Part shown: in pieces, positions 1 to 8,556 of the stretch
Numbering within the stretch: position 1 is the stretch's first letter
How the letters are laid out: each line of letters opens with the position of its first letter
NCBI GenBank assembly: GCA_041586735.1
Contig: JBFGZQ010000001.1
Span: 186,001 to 250,000 of the forward strand
Direction of reading: 5' to 3'
Length of the DNA stretch: 64,000 bases
From: Motiliproteus sp041586735
GTDB taxonomy: Bacteria > Pseudomonadota > Gammaproteobacteria > Pseudomonadales > Balneatricaceae
Program-made: the position numbers and the translations under genes
Notes under the pieces: model-generated
What the model saw: only the letters and a program-made list of their open reading frames with translations
Databases searched by the model: none
Told to the model about the DNA's origin: nothing

Positions 1-36
1 TGGTGTTGGCTATAGGTGTCGCTGAGGAGGGGTAAA

Positions 37-111
37 ATGGCCGCCTGGGTATTGTTAGGCTCTGGCTTAAATCGCTGGCTTAAACTGCTGAGTCGAATAA
101 CGCTGGCCTAA
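37..111 (+). CDS. Possible 24-residue microprotein
   Basis: An ATG stands 6 bases after a strong Shine-Dalgarno (AGGAGG at 25-30) and opens a 24-codon frame closed by TAA. The frame is blocked upstream by TAG at 13-15, so it is not the tail of a longer gene in that frame. The peptide is hydrophobic with some basic residues (MAAWVLLGSGL...), compatible with a tiny membrane peptide. It converges on and overlaps the end of the next gene by 4 bases. No family is recognised; the ribosome site may be chance. Confidence 0.22.
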   Translation: MAAWVLLGSGLNRWLKLLSRITLA

Positions 112-1133
112 TTGACGAGGGTCAGCTTCGACCAGTCACCGTCTACGGTATCGAGTAACTGGCGCAGCGCTTTGCTCTTGCGGCGGTAGCCCTGGAGATC
201 GGCATCCCAGCGCTCCTTGACCGAGTGGTGCAAGGCTCCGCTGATGGGCCGAATGTAGGCGTCGCGGAGTTTATAGATGCCTTTGCGCTCATTATGCAGG
301 GTATCTTTGCGTGCCGGATTGTCCTCCTGAATAGCATCCAGCAGGTGGGTTTCAAAAGTCAGTCCGAAGCCGCTGACCTGATCGACCATCCAGCGGCAGG
401 CACAATCACTCAGTTGCTGCTCTGGGTAACCGCCACCCACATCCGAATGGACCCCTGCAAACCATACCTGTTGCAGATCAAAACCGGGTTTGTTGTCCCA
501 CAGGGTGGGGGTGAAATCTACGCGGTTTTCGTCGATCGCGACGGCATGACGAGCATGCAAAATAATTTTGCTGGGAGAGGTGTCATGGAACATAAACTCC
601 TGCTCACCGAGGGTGCCCCAGAACGGCACCGGGATGCCGAGCGAGCCGACAGTATCCCAGACCCCGACAAAGTCGATATGGGTGATGTCGGCGACCGCGT
701 AGCGGTGGCGGAAGTCGCTGGGTTGCGCGGCGCTAGGGCTGCTGCTTTTGCTGCGCTTGCGGTAGAGCTGGTAAGCCTCGGGGATCCGGTCCGCATGCTG
801 GCGTTTAAGCAGGCCGCAATTACGGATGAGACCGCCCAGTGAGCGTGCGGTATAAGCGCCCCGGCTGAAGCCAAACAGATAGATCTGGTCACCGGCTTCG
901 TAGTTGTGGATCAGAAAGCGGTAGCCATCCATGATGTTTTTATCGATACCGGCCCCCGTAATGCCGCCGGATAGCTTTTTGCGATCGGTGCCTACTCCCC
1001 AGTCATAAAAAGCGATCTGGCTGACGCCATCGACCGTCGGGCTGACCGCCCGCGCCAGCTTGAGGACATTGGTGGCACCACCCTGTTCGGGCGAGTTCCA
1101 GGTACCATCGGAAAATATTGCAATACGCTTCAT
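108..1133 (-). CDS. DUF2235 alpha/beta-hydrolase (Tle1-like phospholipase family)
   Basis: This 341-residue protein carries the DUF2235 signature: an N-terminal strand with IFSDGTWN, then the nucleophile elbow GFSRGA with the serine at about residue 90, and later DTVGS and HSDVGGGYPE blocks typical of the family. DUF2235 includes the catalytic domain of Tle1 type VI secretion lipase effectors as well as many free-standing uncharacterised hydrolases. The protein has no signal peptide. No VgrG, PAAR, adaptor or lipoprotein immunity gene is visible next to it, so an effector role is only a possibility. The fold is clear; the substrate is unknown. Confidence 0.85.
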   Translation of the reverse strand: MKRIAIFSDGTWNSPEQGGATNVLKLARAVSPTVDGVSQIAFYDWGVGTDRKKLSGGITGAGIDKNIMDGYRFLIHNYEAGDQIYLFGFSRGAYTARSLGGLIRNCGLLKRQHADRIPEAYQLYRKRSKSSSPSAAQPSDFRHRYAVADITHIDFVGVWDTVGSLGIPVPFWGTLGEQEFMFHDTSPSKIILHARHAVAIDENRVDFTPTLWDNKPGFDLQQVWFAGVHSDVGGGYPEQQLSDCACRWMVDQVSGFGLTFETHLLDAIQEDNPARKDTLHNERKGIYKLRDAYIRPISGALHHSVKERWDADLQGYRRKSKALRQLLDTVDGDWSKLTLVN

Positions 1134-1566
1134 GAGTGGTCTCTGATCGTCAGCTCGCGCCTCTCCTGGGTAGCCAATCTGAGTGCGTAACAGGGCTTGG
1201 TCTAGATATCAGGGTAGTCGTAATGATGCCGGGGTACGAGTGTCGGAGGGCTAAAATTCGGTCGGCCAGGACGTGATTATGAGGCGACCAGCCGCGAAGG
1301 CGGCGTGTTCCTTGGCGGAAATTGTACCCATCGTGGTTACTTAGGCTGTCAACAACACGGATTTGATGGGGTGGAGGCAGTCTTGGGCTAACAGGCAGTC
1401 TTGGGGTGTCGGCCGGTTCGCCCCCTGTGTTAGCCTTTGAGAGGGTTATAATCAGTAGCTTGTAACAACCACCCGCTGGGCATGTTGTTGAGCCTGTTAT
1501 GGGGCGTTGTTGTGAAATGTTGTTGTGGACTGTTGCTGTTGAACATTTCTTTACGGAAAAATACAT
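1134..1566. other. 433-bp gene-free stretch between divergent genes
   Basis: This gap lies between the starts of the DUF2235 gene (leftward) and the next gene (rightward). It contains a short direct repeat (GGCAGTCTTGGG-like, near 1377 and 1397) and a GTTGTTG-rich stretch around 1482-1545. The leftward reading frame that spans it has composition unlike the neighbouring genes and no recognisable domain. No RNA gene is seen. Confidence 0.5.
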
Positions 1567-1935
1567 ATGAAATTGCTGAATCGCTCGGCGCTGATGCTGT
1601 TGCCGCTGGCTCCCTATCTGGAGTGGATTAACGGTTTGCCGGCGGAGGTCAGCGAATTGCAGCAGCCGTTGCCTGCCGGAGCCTTGGATACGGAGGCCAG
1701 AGTGTATCTGGTCGCAGAGCTTGCCGCAGATGCCGGGCAGGAGGATCCCCTGCCACGGCTGTTGGCCGATTATTGGCTGGCGCTGCTGGAAAATGAACTC
1801 GGGGCTTGGGATGAACTGGCCCTGTACTGGCCCGAGCCTCTGACTCAGGCGCTGCTGCAGCAGTGGTTTGAGATCAAACCACTGGCATTGGCGTTTGATG
1901 CCGCCAATGAGCCGTTGATGACCGCGGTGCTCTAG
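1567..1935 (+). CDS. Conserved-looking acidic hypothetical protein
   Basis: This 122-residue, acidic, leucine-rich protein has no signal peptide or obvious membrane span beyond a mildly hydrophobic N-terminus (LNRSALMLLPLAPYLEW). Codon use matches the neighbouring housekeeping genes, which argues that it is real. It resembles short uncharacterised proteins of pseudomonads and relatives, but no function is known. The start follows an A-rich stretch (TTACGGAAAAATACAT) rather than a strong ribosome site. Confidence 0.6.
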   Translation: MKLLNRSALMLLPLAPYLEWINGLPAEVSELQQPLPAGALDTEARVYLVAELAADAGQEDPLPRLLADYWLALLENELGAWDELALYWPEPLTQALLQQWFEIKPLALAFDAANEPLMTAVL

Positions 1936-2049
1936 GCGTGGGTGCAGTAAGGTGCAGGACCTGCGTAGCTGTGCTGAAGTTGGGTATCCTTAGGTCTAGG
2001 TTTGATGATATAAATCAGTATATATTCTTTGAAAACAGGATCGTAGCTC

Positions 2050-3429
2050 ATGTCTCTGCCCGCTAAACAATCGGCCGAAGTTCTCGCTCGAGTGGGAAAG
2101 CCCAGACCTCATGCGGTGGGGCTGGAGCAGTTAGCCGTCCATCCGTTACGCGAAGCGCTCTATAACGAGTTGCACAGTCGCCCGTTTCACGCGTTTACCG
2201 CCCCAGCTCAGCTGACCCATATTGCCATCTTGCACGGCGGCGCGCTGAAGCAGCAGGAGATAGAGCTGATAACGGCGCTCTGTGATCGTTATCAGATCAC
2301 CGCTCCAACGGCTAATATGCCCTGTTTTCAGCAGGATTTCGGCTTGTTCGAGATGCGTTGGGAGCGGCATAGCGAGTTTTCGGGTTACACCTTTATTCGT
2401 AAAGGCGCGCGCGAAGGCAACCCGTTCGTTAATAATGCCATCGATCTGATCCCTCAGGATTGGCTCAATTTGCTTCCTGGACAGGTGGTCGCAGCTTTTC
2501 ATCTGTTGCTTGAGGATGCCGTTAATCAGCCTGAGCCTCCGGTCGCGCAGGTGGCGGGGTATTTTGAAAATCTGCGTTTGGTCGGTTCGCAGCCCGCCAA
2601 TGGCAAGGCGTCAGCCTGGACCACCTTTAGGCTGCACAGTGATGGCTTTGGCCGGTTTATGATTTATAACCACGGCCTGAGCGAATCGCAGCTGGGGAGG
2701 ATGGCGCAGCGTTTTATCGAGCTGGAAACCTACCGGCTGATGGCCACGCTAGGGCTGCCGCTGGCGCGTGAGATTTCGCAGCAACTGAGTGATCTGGATC
2801 AGCAGCTTAAGGAGGTGACTCAAGCTATTGCGCAGTTGGAAACGCAAACCGGTGAGCGCGAGCTGCTCGATATCCTGTCGGCCATGGCGGCTAGGGTCGA
2901 GGCGTTCCGAGCGCGGAGTAACTATCGATTCTCGGCCTGTACCGCCTACTATCAGGTGGTACAGCAGCGCCTTGAAGTGTTGCGCGAGCGTGAGCGTGAA
3001 GTGGCAGGCCATCTGACCCTGAACGAATTTTTAGTCAGACGGCTAGCGCCTGCGGTGCGTACCTGCGAGGTCACCGGTGCGTTGCTCGATGATCTGTCGA
3101 CGCGGATTGATCGTGCCAGTCGCTTGTTGCGTACCCGGGTGCAGCTGACTCTGGAGGAGCAAAATCAGGGGCTGATGAGCTCGTTGAATCGGCGCAGTCA
3201 GATTCAGATGCGGATGCAGCAAACGGTCGAAGGCCTGTCGGTGGTGGCGATCAGTTATTATTTGATCAGCATTTTCAAGCTCGGCTTTGAAACACTGTAC
3301 GATTTGGGTGTTCCGATCAATAAAGAACTGGCGACAGCCGGATCTATCCCTATCGTGATGTTGTCAATTTGGGCGGTGACCCAGCGTATTCATAAGCGTT
3401 TTAATAAGCTTGAGAAGTCGCAGGCCTAA
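2050..3429 (+). CDS. DUF3422 family membrane-anchored protein
   Basis: This 459-residue protein matches the DUF3422 family: an N-terminal globular part beginning HPLREALYNELHSRPF, a central helical/coiled-coil region (about 235-390) rich in Q, E, L and R, and two C-terminal hydrophobic segments (about 400-420 and 430-450). The layout predicts a cytoplasmic protein anchored by a C-terminal hairpin in the inner membrane. Function is unknown. The start ATG follows an ACAGGATCGTAG ribosome site. It stands alone between hypothetical and bolA genes. Confidence 0.85.
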   Translation: MSLPAKQSAEVLARVGKPRPHAVGLEQLAVHPLREALYNELHSRPFHAFTAPAQLTHIAILHGGALKQQEIELITALCDRYQITAPTANMPCFQQDFGLFEMRWERHSEFSGYTFIRKGAREGNPFVNNAIDLIPQDWLNLLPGQVVAAFHLLLEDAVNQPEPPVAQVAGYFENLRLVGSQPANGKASAWTTFRLHSDGFGRFMIYNHGLSESQLGRMAQRFIELETYRLMATLGLPLAREISQQLSDLDQQLKEVTQAIAQLETQTGERELLDILSAMAARVEAFRARSNYRFSACTAYYQVVQQRLEVLREREREVAGHLTLNEFLVRRLAPAVRTCEVTGALLDDLSTRIDRASRLLRTRVQLTLEEQNQGLMSSLNRRSQIQMRMQQTVEGLSVVAISYYLISIFKLGFETLYDLGVPINKELATAGSIPIVMLSIWAVTQRIHKRFNKLEKSQA

Positions 3430-3503
3430 ACCTAAAAAACCTAAACCCTAGTCCTCGGTCCTAGCGACTCTGTACTTTTCTTCTGCAGTCTTGGTGTGAT
3501 TTT

Positions 3504-3809
3504 ATGCAAACGCGTATCGAACAGAAACTTAAACAAGGTCTCAACGTTATTCATCTACAGATCGAGAATGAGAGTCACCTCCACAGTGGCCCAGCCACCG
3601 ATAGTCATTTTAACGTGGCGGTGGTCTCCGATGACTTTGTGGGCAAGCGTGCGGTTGCCAGGCATCAGATGGTCTACGGGCTATTAGCCGACGAGTTGGC
3701 AGGCGCACTGCATGCGCTGGTGATTCATCCCTACACGGCAGAGGAGTGGCGCCAGTGTCAGGGTGAGGTGCCGGTGTCTGCGCCTTGTCGTGGGAATGTT
3801 AAGAAATAG
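3504..3809 (+). CDS. bolA: BolA family protein
   Basis: This 101-residue protein is a typical BolA: MQTRIEQKLKQ..., the ESHLHSGPATDSHFNV block, then RHQMVYGLLADEL and the C-terminal HALVIHPYTAEEW. BolA proteins work with monothiol glutaredoxins in Fe-S cluster handling and affect morphology and stress responses. The conserved histidines (in HLHSG, RHQ and IHPYT) used in cluster binding in the family are present. It is monocistronic, with a tRNA promoter downstream. Confidence 0.9.
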   Translation: MQTRIEQKLKQGLNVIHLQIENESHLHSGPATDSHFNVAVVSDDFVGKRAVARHQMVYGLLADELAGALHALVIHPYTAEEWRQCQGEVPVSAPCRGNVKK

Positions 3810-3934
3810 TATTTTAACAACGGCTGTCGTTTTAGCTTTGAGCGTTAATTGACCAGTGGTTTGACTGGCGATGCCTTGAAGTGGGTGTTTTTTGAGCACT
3901 TTTTAAGTATAAGATTTATTTTGTCCAAAGAGGT

Positions 3935-3962
3935 TTGACACCGAGTTCAAAATGCGTAAAAT
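3935..3962 (+). promoter_or_regulatory. Sigma70 promoter of the tRNA-Val/tRNA-Asp unit
   Basis: A perfect TTGACA (3935-3940) and TAAAAT (3957-3962) are separated by 16 bases. They are followed by a GC-containing discriminator (TCGCTGC) just upstream of the first tRNA, as is usual for stringently controlled stable RNA promoters. Confidence 0.8.
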
Positions 3963-3979
3963 TCGCTGCTCCTGATTCA

Positions 3980-4055
3980 GGGCGTGTAGCTCAGTTGGGA
4001 GAGCGCCACCCTTACAAGGTGGATGTCGGGAGTTCGAACCTCTCCACGCCCACCA
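3980..4055 (+). tRNA. tRNA-Val (TAC)
   Basis: A 76-base cloverleaf with acceptor GGGCGTG pairing CACGCCC, anticodon loop CTTACAA (anticodon TAC), T-loop GTTCGAACC and an encoded CCA end. It is transcribed with the tRNA-Asp 28 bases downstream. Confidence 0.97.
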
Positions 4056-4083
4056 GGATCTAGGCAGCGCGAAAGAGTACAAC

Positions 4084-4160
4084 GGAGCGGTAGTTCAGTT
4101 GGTTAGAATACCGGCCTGTCACGCCGGGGGTCGCGGGTTCGAGTCCCGTCCGTTCCGCCA
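4084..4160 (+). tRNA. tRNA-Asp (GTC)
   Basis: A 77-base cloverleaf with acceptor GGAGCGG pairing CCGTTCC, anticodon loop CTGTCAC (anticodon GTC), T-loop GTTCGAGTC and encoded CCA. It is the second tRNA of the unit. A pyrimidine-rich stretch follows but no clear terminator hairpin. Confidence 0.97.
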
Positions 4161-4327
4161 CTTTATAGCGTTATCCTCTTCTTTTTTCTCTGTTCGGCCC
4201 CACAAAAATCATTATTTGTTAACTCTTTGCCGTCACTACAGCTGCTTATGGTTAATTTGTGCTGCTACGGCTCTATAATGACGTCCGGTTTGGCCGCGAA
4301 CTGTGGCCGACATGACAGGCTAACTTG

Positions 4328-5209
4328 ATGGATTGTTTCAGAACTATAGGTTTGGTCGGGCGGCAGGGTAGTGCGCCGGTACTGCAGTCACTCGAACATC
4401 TGATCCCGTTTTTACAGGGCCAAGGGCTTAATGTCATCATCGATAAGCGGATCTCCGATGTGATGCCCAACCATGGTTTGCAGCAGAGCACCGTCAAAAT
4501 GATGGGCCAGAGCTGCGACCTGGTGATCGTGGTGGGGGGGGACGGTAGCCTGCTGGGGGCCGCACGGGAACTGGCGCAGTCCGATGTGCTGGTGCTGGGG
4601 ATCAACCGTGGCAACCTAGGATTTCTGACCGATATCGCCCCCGATGAGATCGAGCAGAAGGTCGGCGAGGTACTCCGCGGTGATTATCATGCCGAAACCC
4701 GATTTTTAATTGAGGCCCAGGTGACCCGTGACACTGAGTTGGTGGGTACCGGGGCGGCGTTGAACGATATCATCCTCCACCCGGGACAGGCGGCCAGGAT
4801 GATCCGCTTTGAGCTCTATATCGATGGCCAGTTTGTCTATTCGCAGCGCTCCGATGGCTTGATCGTCTCGACGCCTACCGGCTCCACGGCTTACGCGCTG
4901 TCGGGCGGTGGTCCCATTATGCATCCGCGCCTGGATGCGCTAGTGCTGGTGCCGATCTTTCCGCACACCCTGACCAGTCGGCCGATCGTGGTCGATGGTA
5001 ATGTTGAAATAAAAATTGTCGTTGCCGAGCGTAATGACACCCATCCGCTGATCAGTTGCGACGGTCAGCATCAGATCCCCTGTCTGCCTGGTGATATCAT
5101 CAGCATTCGCAAGAAGCCACATCGGCTGCAGCTGATTCATCCACGCAGTTATGACTATTATGAATCTTGCCGGTCTAAGTTAGGCTGGGGTTCAAAACTG
5201 GGTGAATAA
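4328..5209 (+). CDS. nadK: NAD kinase
   Basis: Phosphorylates NAD to NADP in the cytoplasm using ATP or polyphosphate. The 293-residue protein carries the GGDGS motif (about 70-74), the NRGNLGFLTD block and the C-terminal substrate motif SDGLIVSTPTGSTAYALS, all diagnostic of NadK. ATG at 4328 is preferred over the adjacent TTG. It leads a rightward group with a phosphoesterase and glpG, an order also known in pseudomonads. Length is normal for the family. Confidence 0.97.
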   Translation: MDCFRTIGLVGRQGSAPVLQSLEHLIPFLQGQGLNVIIDKRISDVMPNHGLQQSTVKMMGQSCDLVIVVGGDGSLLGAARELAQSDVLVLGINRGNLGFLTDIAPDEIEQKVGEVLRGDYHAETRFLIEAQVTRDTELVGTGAALNDIILHPGQAARMIRFELYIDGQFVYSQRSDGLIVSTPTGSTAYALSGGGPIMHPRLDALVLVPIFPHTLTSRPIVVDGNVEIKIVVAERNDTHPLISCDGQHQIPCLPGDIISIRKKPHRLQLIHPRSYDYYESCRSKLGWGSKLGE

Positions 5210-5241
5210 GCCGCATACATCTCAATATCAAGGGCCTTGTT

Positions 5242-6219
5242 GTGGAGTTTGAAGGTTACGATCTGATCGGTGATGTGCATGGATGTGCGCGTTCTCTGGA
5301 GCAGCTGCTGCAACTGCTCGGCTACCGGTTGCGTAACGGCTGCTACCGCCATCCTTGCCGTCAGGCGGTGTTTATCGGCGATATTGTTGACCGAGGTACC
5401 ACCATTCGTGAAGCGCTGCAGTTGGTGCGGACGATGGTGGAGCAGGGCAGTGCGCAGATTGTTATCGGTAATCATGAATATAACTGCGTCACCTATTGTG
5501 AACCGGCGCGCCCAGGCTCCGGACGCCGTTATCTGCGGGAGCACAATCCGCGTCATGAGCAGCAGATTCGCGCTACTCTGCAACAGATGGCGCCCTACCC
5601 CGATGAGTGGCAAGATTATCTGCGTTGGTTTCGACAGCTACCGCTCTACTTGGAGTTGCCGCACTTGCGTGCGGTGCACGCCTGTTGGGATCAAGCTTTG
5701 ATAGAGCAGCTTAAAGCCCAGGGTATTAATGATTTGAGCGGTGACGACTTTTTACAGCGTTCGGTGGAGCGCGGTTGTTTTGAATGGACCGTCACCGATC
5801 GCCTGCTGCGCGGAACCCATCTGCAACTACCCAATAATGAGGTGATGCAGACCGCTGAGGGTTTTAATCGCCATGTCTACCGGACCAAGTTCTGGGAGCA
5901 ACATCCGCAGCGGCATCAGGATGTGGTGTTTCAGCCGGATCCGCTGCCTGAGCATATTGCTCGGCAGCTGTTGAGCGAGGATGATCAGCGCAAGCTGCTG
6001 CATTACGGTGCTGAGCAATTGCCGCTGTTTATCGGGCATTATTGGCGTGAAGGGCAGCCCCTACCCATCACCGATAATATCGTCTGTCTGGACTACAGCG
6101 CGGTGAAGTCGGGCAAGCTGGTCGCCTATCGAATGGATCGCGAGTCACGGCTCGACGCCGCTAAGTTTATTTGGGTAGATGTTGATCCTGCTGATATCTG
6201 TGAACCGGGGGCTAGTTAA
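5242..6219 (+). CDS. Calcineurin-type metallophosphoesterase
   Basis: This 325-residue protein has the metal-binding motifs of the PP2A-like phosphoesterase family in order: GDVHGC (10-15), GDIVDRG (46-52) and GNHEYN (76-81), with later histidines (HAC near 141, GHYW near 260). It is likely a cytoplasmic phosphatase or diadenosine-tetraphosphatase-like enzyme; the substrate cannot be read from sequence. It starts at GTG and lies 32 bases after nadK and 1 base before glpG, so the three genes are probably cotranscribed. Confidence 0.85.
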   Translation: MEFEGYDLIGDVHGCARSLEQLLQLLGYRLRNGCYRHPCRQAVFIGDIVDRGTTIREALQLVRTMVEQGSAQIVIGNHEYNCVTYCEPARPGSGRRYLREHNPRHEQQIRATLQQMAPYPDEWQDYLRWFRQLPLYLELPHLRAVHACWDQALIEQLKAQGINDLSGDDFLQRSVERGCFEWTVTDRLLRGTHLQLPNNEVMQTAEGFNRHVYRTKFWEQHPQRHQDVVFQPDPLPEHIARQLLSEDDQRKLLHYGAEQLPLFIGHYWREGQPLPITDNIVCLDYSAVKSGKLVAYRMDRESRLDAAKFIWVDVDPADICEPGAS

Positions 6220-6220
6220 G

Positions 6221-7087
6221 ATGATAAAACTGTTGGAGCTTCCCGCGGATGAAGACTTAGGGCCGTTTGCGAAGTTTTTATGGCGACACCGTATTCACCA
6301 CCGAGTGACCCATTTTGACGATGCGCAGCAGCTCTGGATAGCCAATCCGGATGAGGCCGAGTTCGTGATTGAGCATTTCCAGCGTTGGCGCAGTGGCGAA
6401 ACGCTGGAGTCGGCGGTTGAATCTCCTCGTCCGCAGGTATCCAGCAGAGCGCGGATATCACTGGCCTGGTATCAGACCCCGGTCACCCTGAGTCTGATCG
6501 GCTTGAGTCTGCTGCTGACGTTATTGTCGGGTTTCGGTGATAATCGCCAGTGGCTGCATCTGTTCTCCTTTGTCGATTTCACCTTCAAGGGCGACTATCT
6601 ACTGTTTCAGAACATCGATGCCCTGCTGCAAGGCGGTGAGTGGTGGCGATTTGTGACCCCCATCTTCCTGCATTTTAGTCTGCTGCATCTGGTGTTTAAC
6701 CTGCTCTGGACCTGGGAGTTGGGACGGCGTATCGAGTTGCTACAGGGGCGCATCCGGCTATTATGGCTGGCACTGGTGATCGGCGTGCTCTCAAATCTGG
6801 CGCAGTTTATGATGACCGGTCCACTGTTTGGCGGTCTCTCCGGGGTGATCTTTGGGTTGATGGGTTACACCTGGCTGTGGGATCGACTCAATACTCAGCA
6901 ACGCTTTGGCATGCCGAGCACGTTGATGACTTTTATGATGATCTGGCTGGTGCTCGGGATCAGCGGTTTGATCGAGCGGTTGGGGTTTGGTTCGATCGCC
7001 AATACCGCACACCTGGTGGGTCTGTTAAGTGGACTGGCTTGTGTGGGTCCCGGGATCTGGTTGCAGCGTCGACGCGCCGAGGCTTAA
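6221..7087 (+). CDS. glpG: Rhomboid intramembrane serine protease GlpG
   Basis: This 288-residue inner membrane protease has a soluble N-terminal domain (about 1-70), then six hydrophobic segments. The catalytic serine lies in GLSG (about S207) and the histidine in NTAHLVG (about H264); the oxyanion-site HxxxN motif is in HLVFNLLW. It cleaves transmembrane helices of client proteins. ATG at 6221 directly follows the stop of the phosphoesterase; the longer upstream frame would overlap that gene and lacks homology. Confidence 0.93.
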   Translation: MIKLLELPADEDLGPFAKFLWRHRIHHRVTHFDDAQQLWIANPDEAEFVIEHFQRWRSGETLESAVESPRPQVSSRARISLAWYQTPVTLSLIGLSLLLTLLSGFGDNRQWLHLFSFVDFTFKGDYLLFQNIDALLQGGEWWRFVTPIFLHFSLLHLVFNLLWTWELGRRIELLQGRIRLLWLALVIGVLSNLAQFMMTGPLFGGLSGVIFGLMGYTWLWDRLNTQQRFGMPSTLMTFMMIWLVLGISGLIERLGFGSIANTAHLVGLLSGLACVGPGIWLQRRRAEA

Positions 7088-7192
7088 CGCTTCGACCCGC
7101 GTCGCCAATGCGCTCTTTTAGCACTCTAGGGGCTGGCTGCCTTGACGCAACTCTTGGTCACGAGTCATGACCGGGCTGTCGAGGTTCTGGTG

Positions 7193-7259
7193 GATTGAAT
7201 TGTGGTAGATCGGATTGTGCTAGATCGAATTGTGGTAGATCGAATTGTGCTAGATCGAG
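7193..7259 (+). repeat. 15-bp tandem repeat, about 4.4 copies
   Basis: Four successive 15-base units of the form GATCGAATTGTGGTA, followed by a partial fifth copy, lie in the gap upstream of the MFS gene. The penultimate trinucleotide alternates GTA/CTA, so there is a 30-base higher-order period. One base varies in unit 1 and one in unit 2. No coding frame uses it. It may affect spacing or binding upstream of the transporter or simply be a slippage-prone microsatellite. Confidence 0.9.
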
Positions 7260-7318
7260 AGTTGGACTTGAGCATCTAGCGCTTAGATGTTGTTAATAGA
7301 CTAGGGCGAAGAAAATAT

Positions 7319-8536
7319 ATGCGTGCTGCGCTGAGGCAAAATCCGAGGAACTGGCGTACTCCAGAGTTATTACTGCTGTTGATGACGGCCGCGATGCCGA
7401 TCGCGTTCGGGGTCTGGCAGGCGCTGCTCAATAACTTTGTGATTGAGCGTGCAGGCTTTGCTGGTGTAGAGATCGGGGTGCTGCAGTCGTTGCGAGAAGT
7501 CCCCGGGTTTCTGGCTTTTGGGGCGGTATTGCTACTGGTGTTTCTGCGTGAGCAGACCCTGGCTCTGACGTCGCTGTTGCTGCTGGGGTTGGGGACGGCG
7601 CTGACCGGTTACTTCCCCTCTGAGGTGGGGCTGTACTGTACCACGGTGCTGATGTCGATCGGTTTCCACTACTACGAAACCATCAGCCAGTCGCTATCAT
7701 TACAATGGTTTGATAAGCAGCATGCGGCGCATAAGCTGGGGCAGCTGGTGGCCATCCGCTCTTTTGCCGGGTTGATCGCCTTTGGTCTGGTTTGGGTGGC
7801 GCTGGAACTGTTCAGTATCGAGATGGAACTGATCTACCTGCTGGGAGGGGCGATTACCATCGCCATCACTCTAGGGTGCTGGTGGGCGTTTCCACCGTTT
7901 CCCGAGAAAGTCGAGCAACATAAAAACCTAGTGGTGCGGCGCCGCTATTGGCTCTACTACGCGTTGACATTTATGGGCGGCGCACGGCGGCAGATCTTCG
8001 TGGTGTTTGCCGGTTTCTTGATGGTGGAAAAATTCGGCTTTTCAGCGGCGGATATCACCCTGATGTTTTTGGCTAACGGTGCGTTGAACATGTTCTTGGC
8101 GCCCAAGATTGGTCAATTGATCGGCCGTTGGGGCGAGCGCAAGGCGTTGACGCTGGAGTATATCGGCTTGATCGGGGTGTTTACCGCTTACGCGCTGGTC
8201 TCTGATCCGCGCATCGCCGTGGGGCTGTATATCCTCGATCATCTGCTGTTTTCACTCGCCATCGCCCAGAAGACCTATCTGCAGAAGATCGCCGATCCCA
8301 AAGATATGGCGGCCACCGCAGGTGTAGCTTTCTCCATCAACCATATCGCCGCGGTGGTGTTACCAGCGCTGTACGGCTTGTTATGGATGGTCTCTCCAGC
8401 GGCGGTTTTTCTGACCGGTGCGGCGATGGCGGGCGTGTCTTTAGTGTTGGCGCGTCTGGTGCCGTACCGTCCCGAACCCGGACGGGAGGTGCAGTGGCCA
8501 ACCGCTACAGCAGTTGCCGATAGCGGCCATCTATAA
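7319..8536 (+). CDS. MFS transporter
   Basis: This 405-residue polytopic protein has about 12 hydrophobic segments and a central basic cytoplasmic loop near residues 195-215 (VVRRRYW). It begins with a short basic N-terminus and TPELLLLLMTAAMPIAFG. The layout is major facilitator superfamily; substrate is not evident. Codon use and GC match the core neighbours. It is preceded by the 15-bp tandem repeat. It converges with the next MFS gene, which lies on the other strand and has different base composition. Confidence 0.85.
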   Translation: MRAALRQNPRNWRTPELLLLLMTAAMPIAFGVWQALLNNFVIERAGFAGVEIGVLQSLREVPGFLAFGAVLLLVFLREQTLALTSLLLLGLGTALTGYFPSEVGLYCTTVLMSIGFHYYETISQSLSLQWFDKQHAAHKLGQLVAIRSFAGLIAFGLVWVALELFSIEMELIYLLGGAITIAITLGCWWAFPPFPEKVEQHKNLVVRRRYWLYYALTFMGGARRQIFVVFAGFLMVEKFGFSAADITLMFLANGALNMFLAPKIGQLIGRWGERKALTLEYIGLIGVFTAYALVSDPRIAVGLYILDHLLFSLAIAQKTYLQKIADPKDMAATAGVAFSINHIAAVVLPALYGLLWMVSPAAVFLTGAAMAGVSLVLARLVPYRPEPGREVQWPTATAVADSGHL

Positions 8537-8556
8537 ATCTCAGCACGACAACCCAG

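Noticed and set aside
1150..1566. Leftward 138-codon frame in the gap after DUF2235
   Set aside because: Arg/Pro/Ser-rich translation with no domain, no ribosome site, and composition of non-coding DNA.
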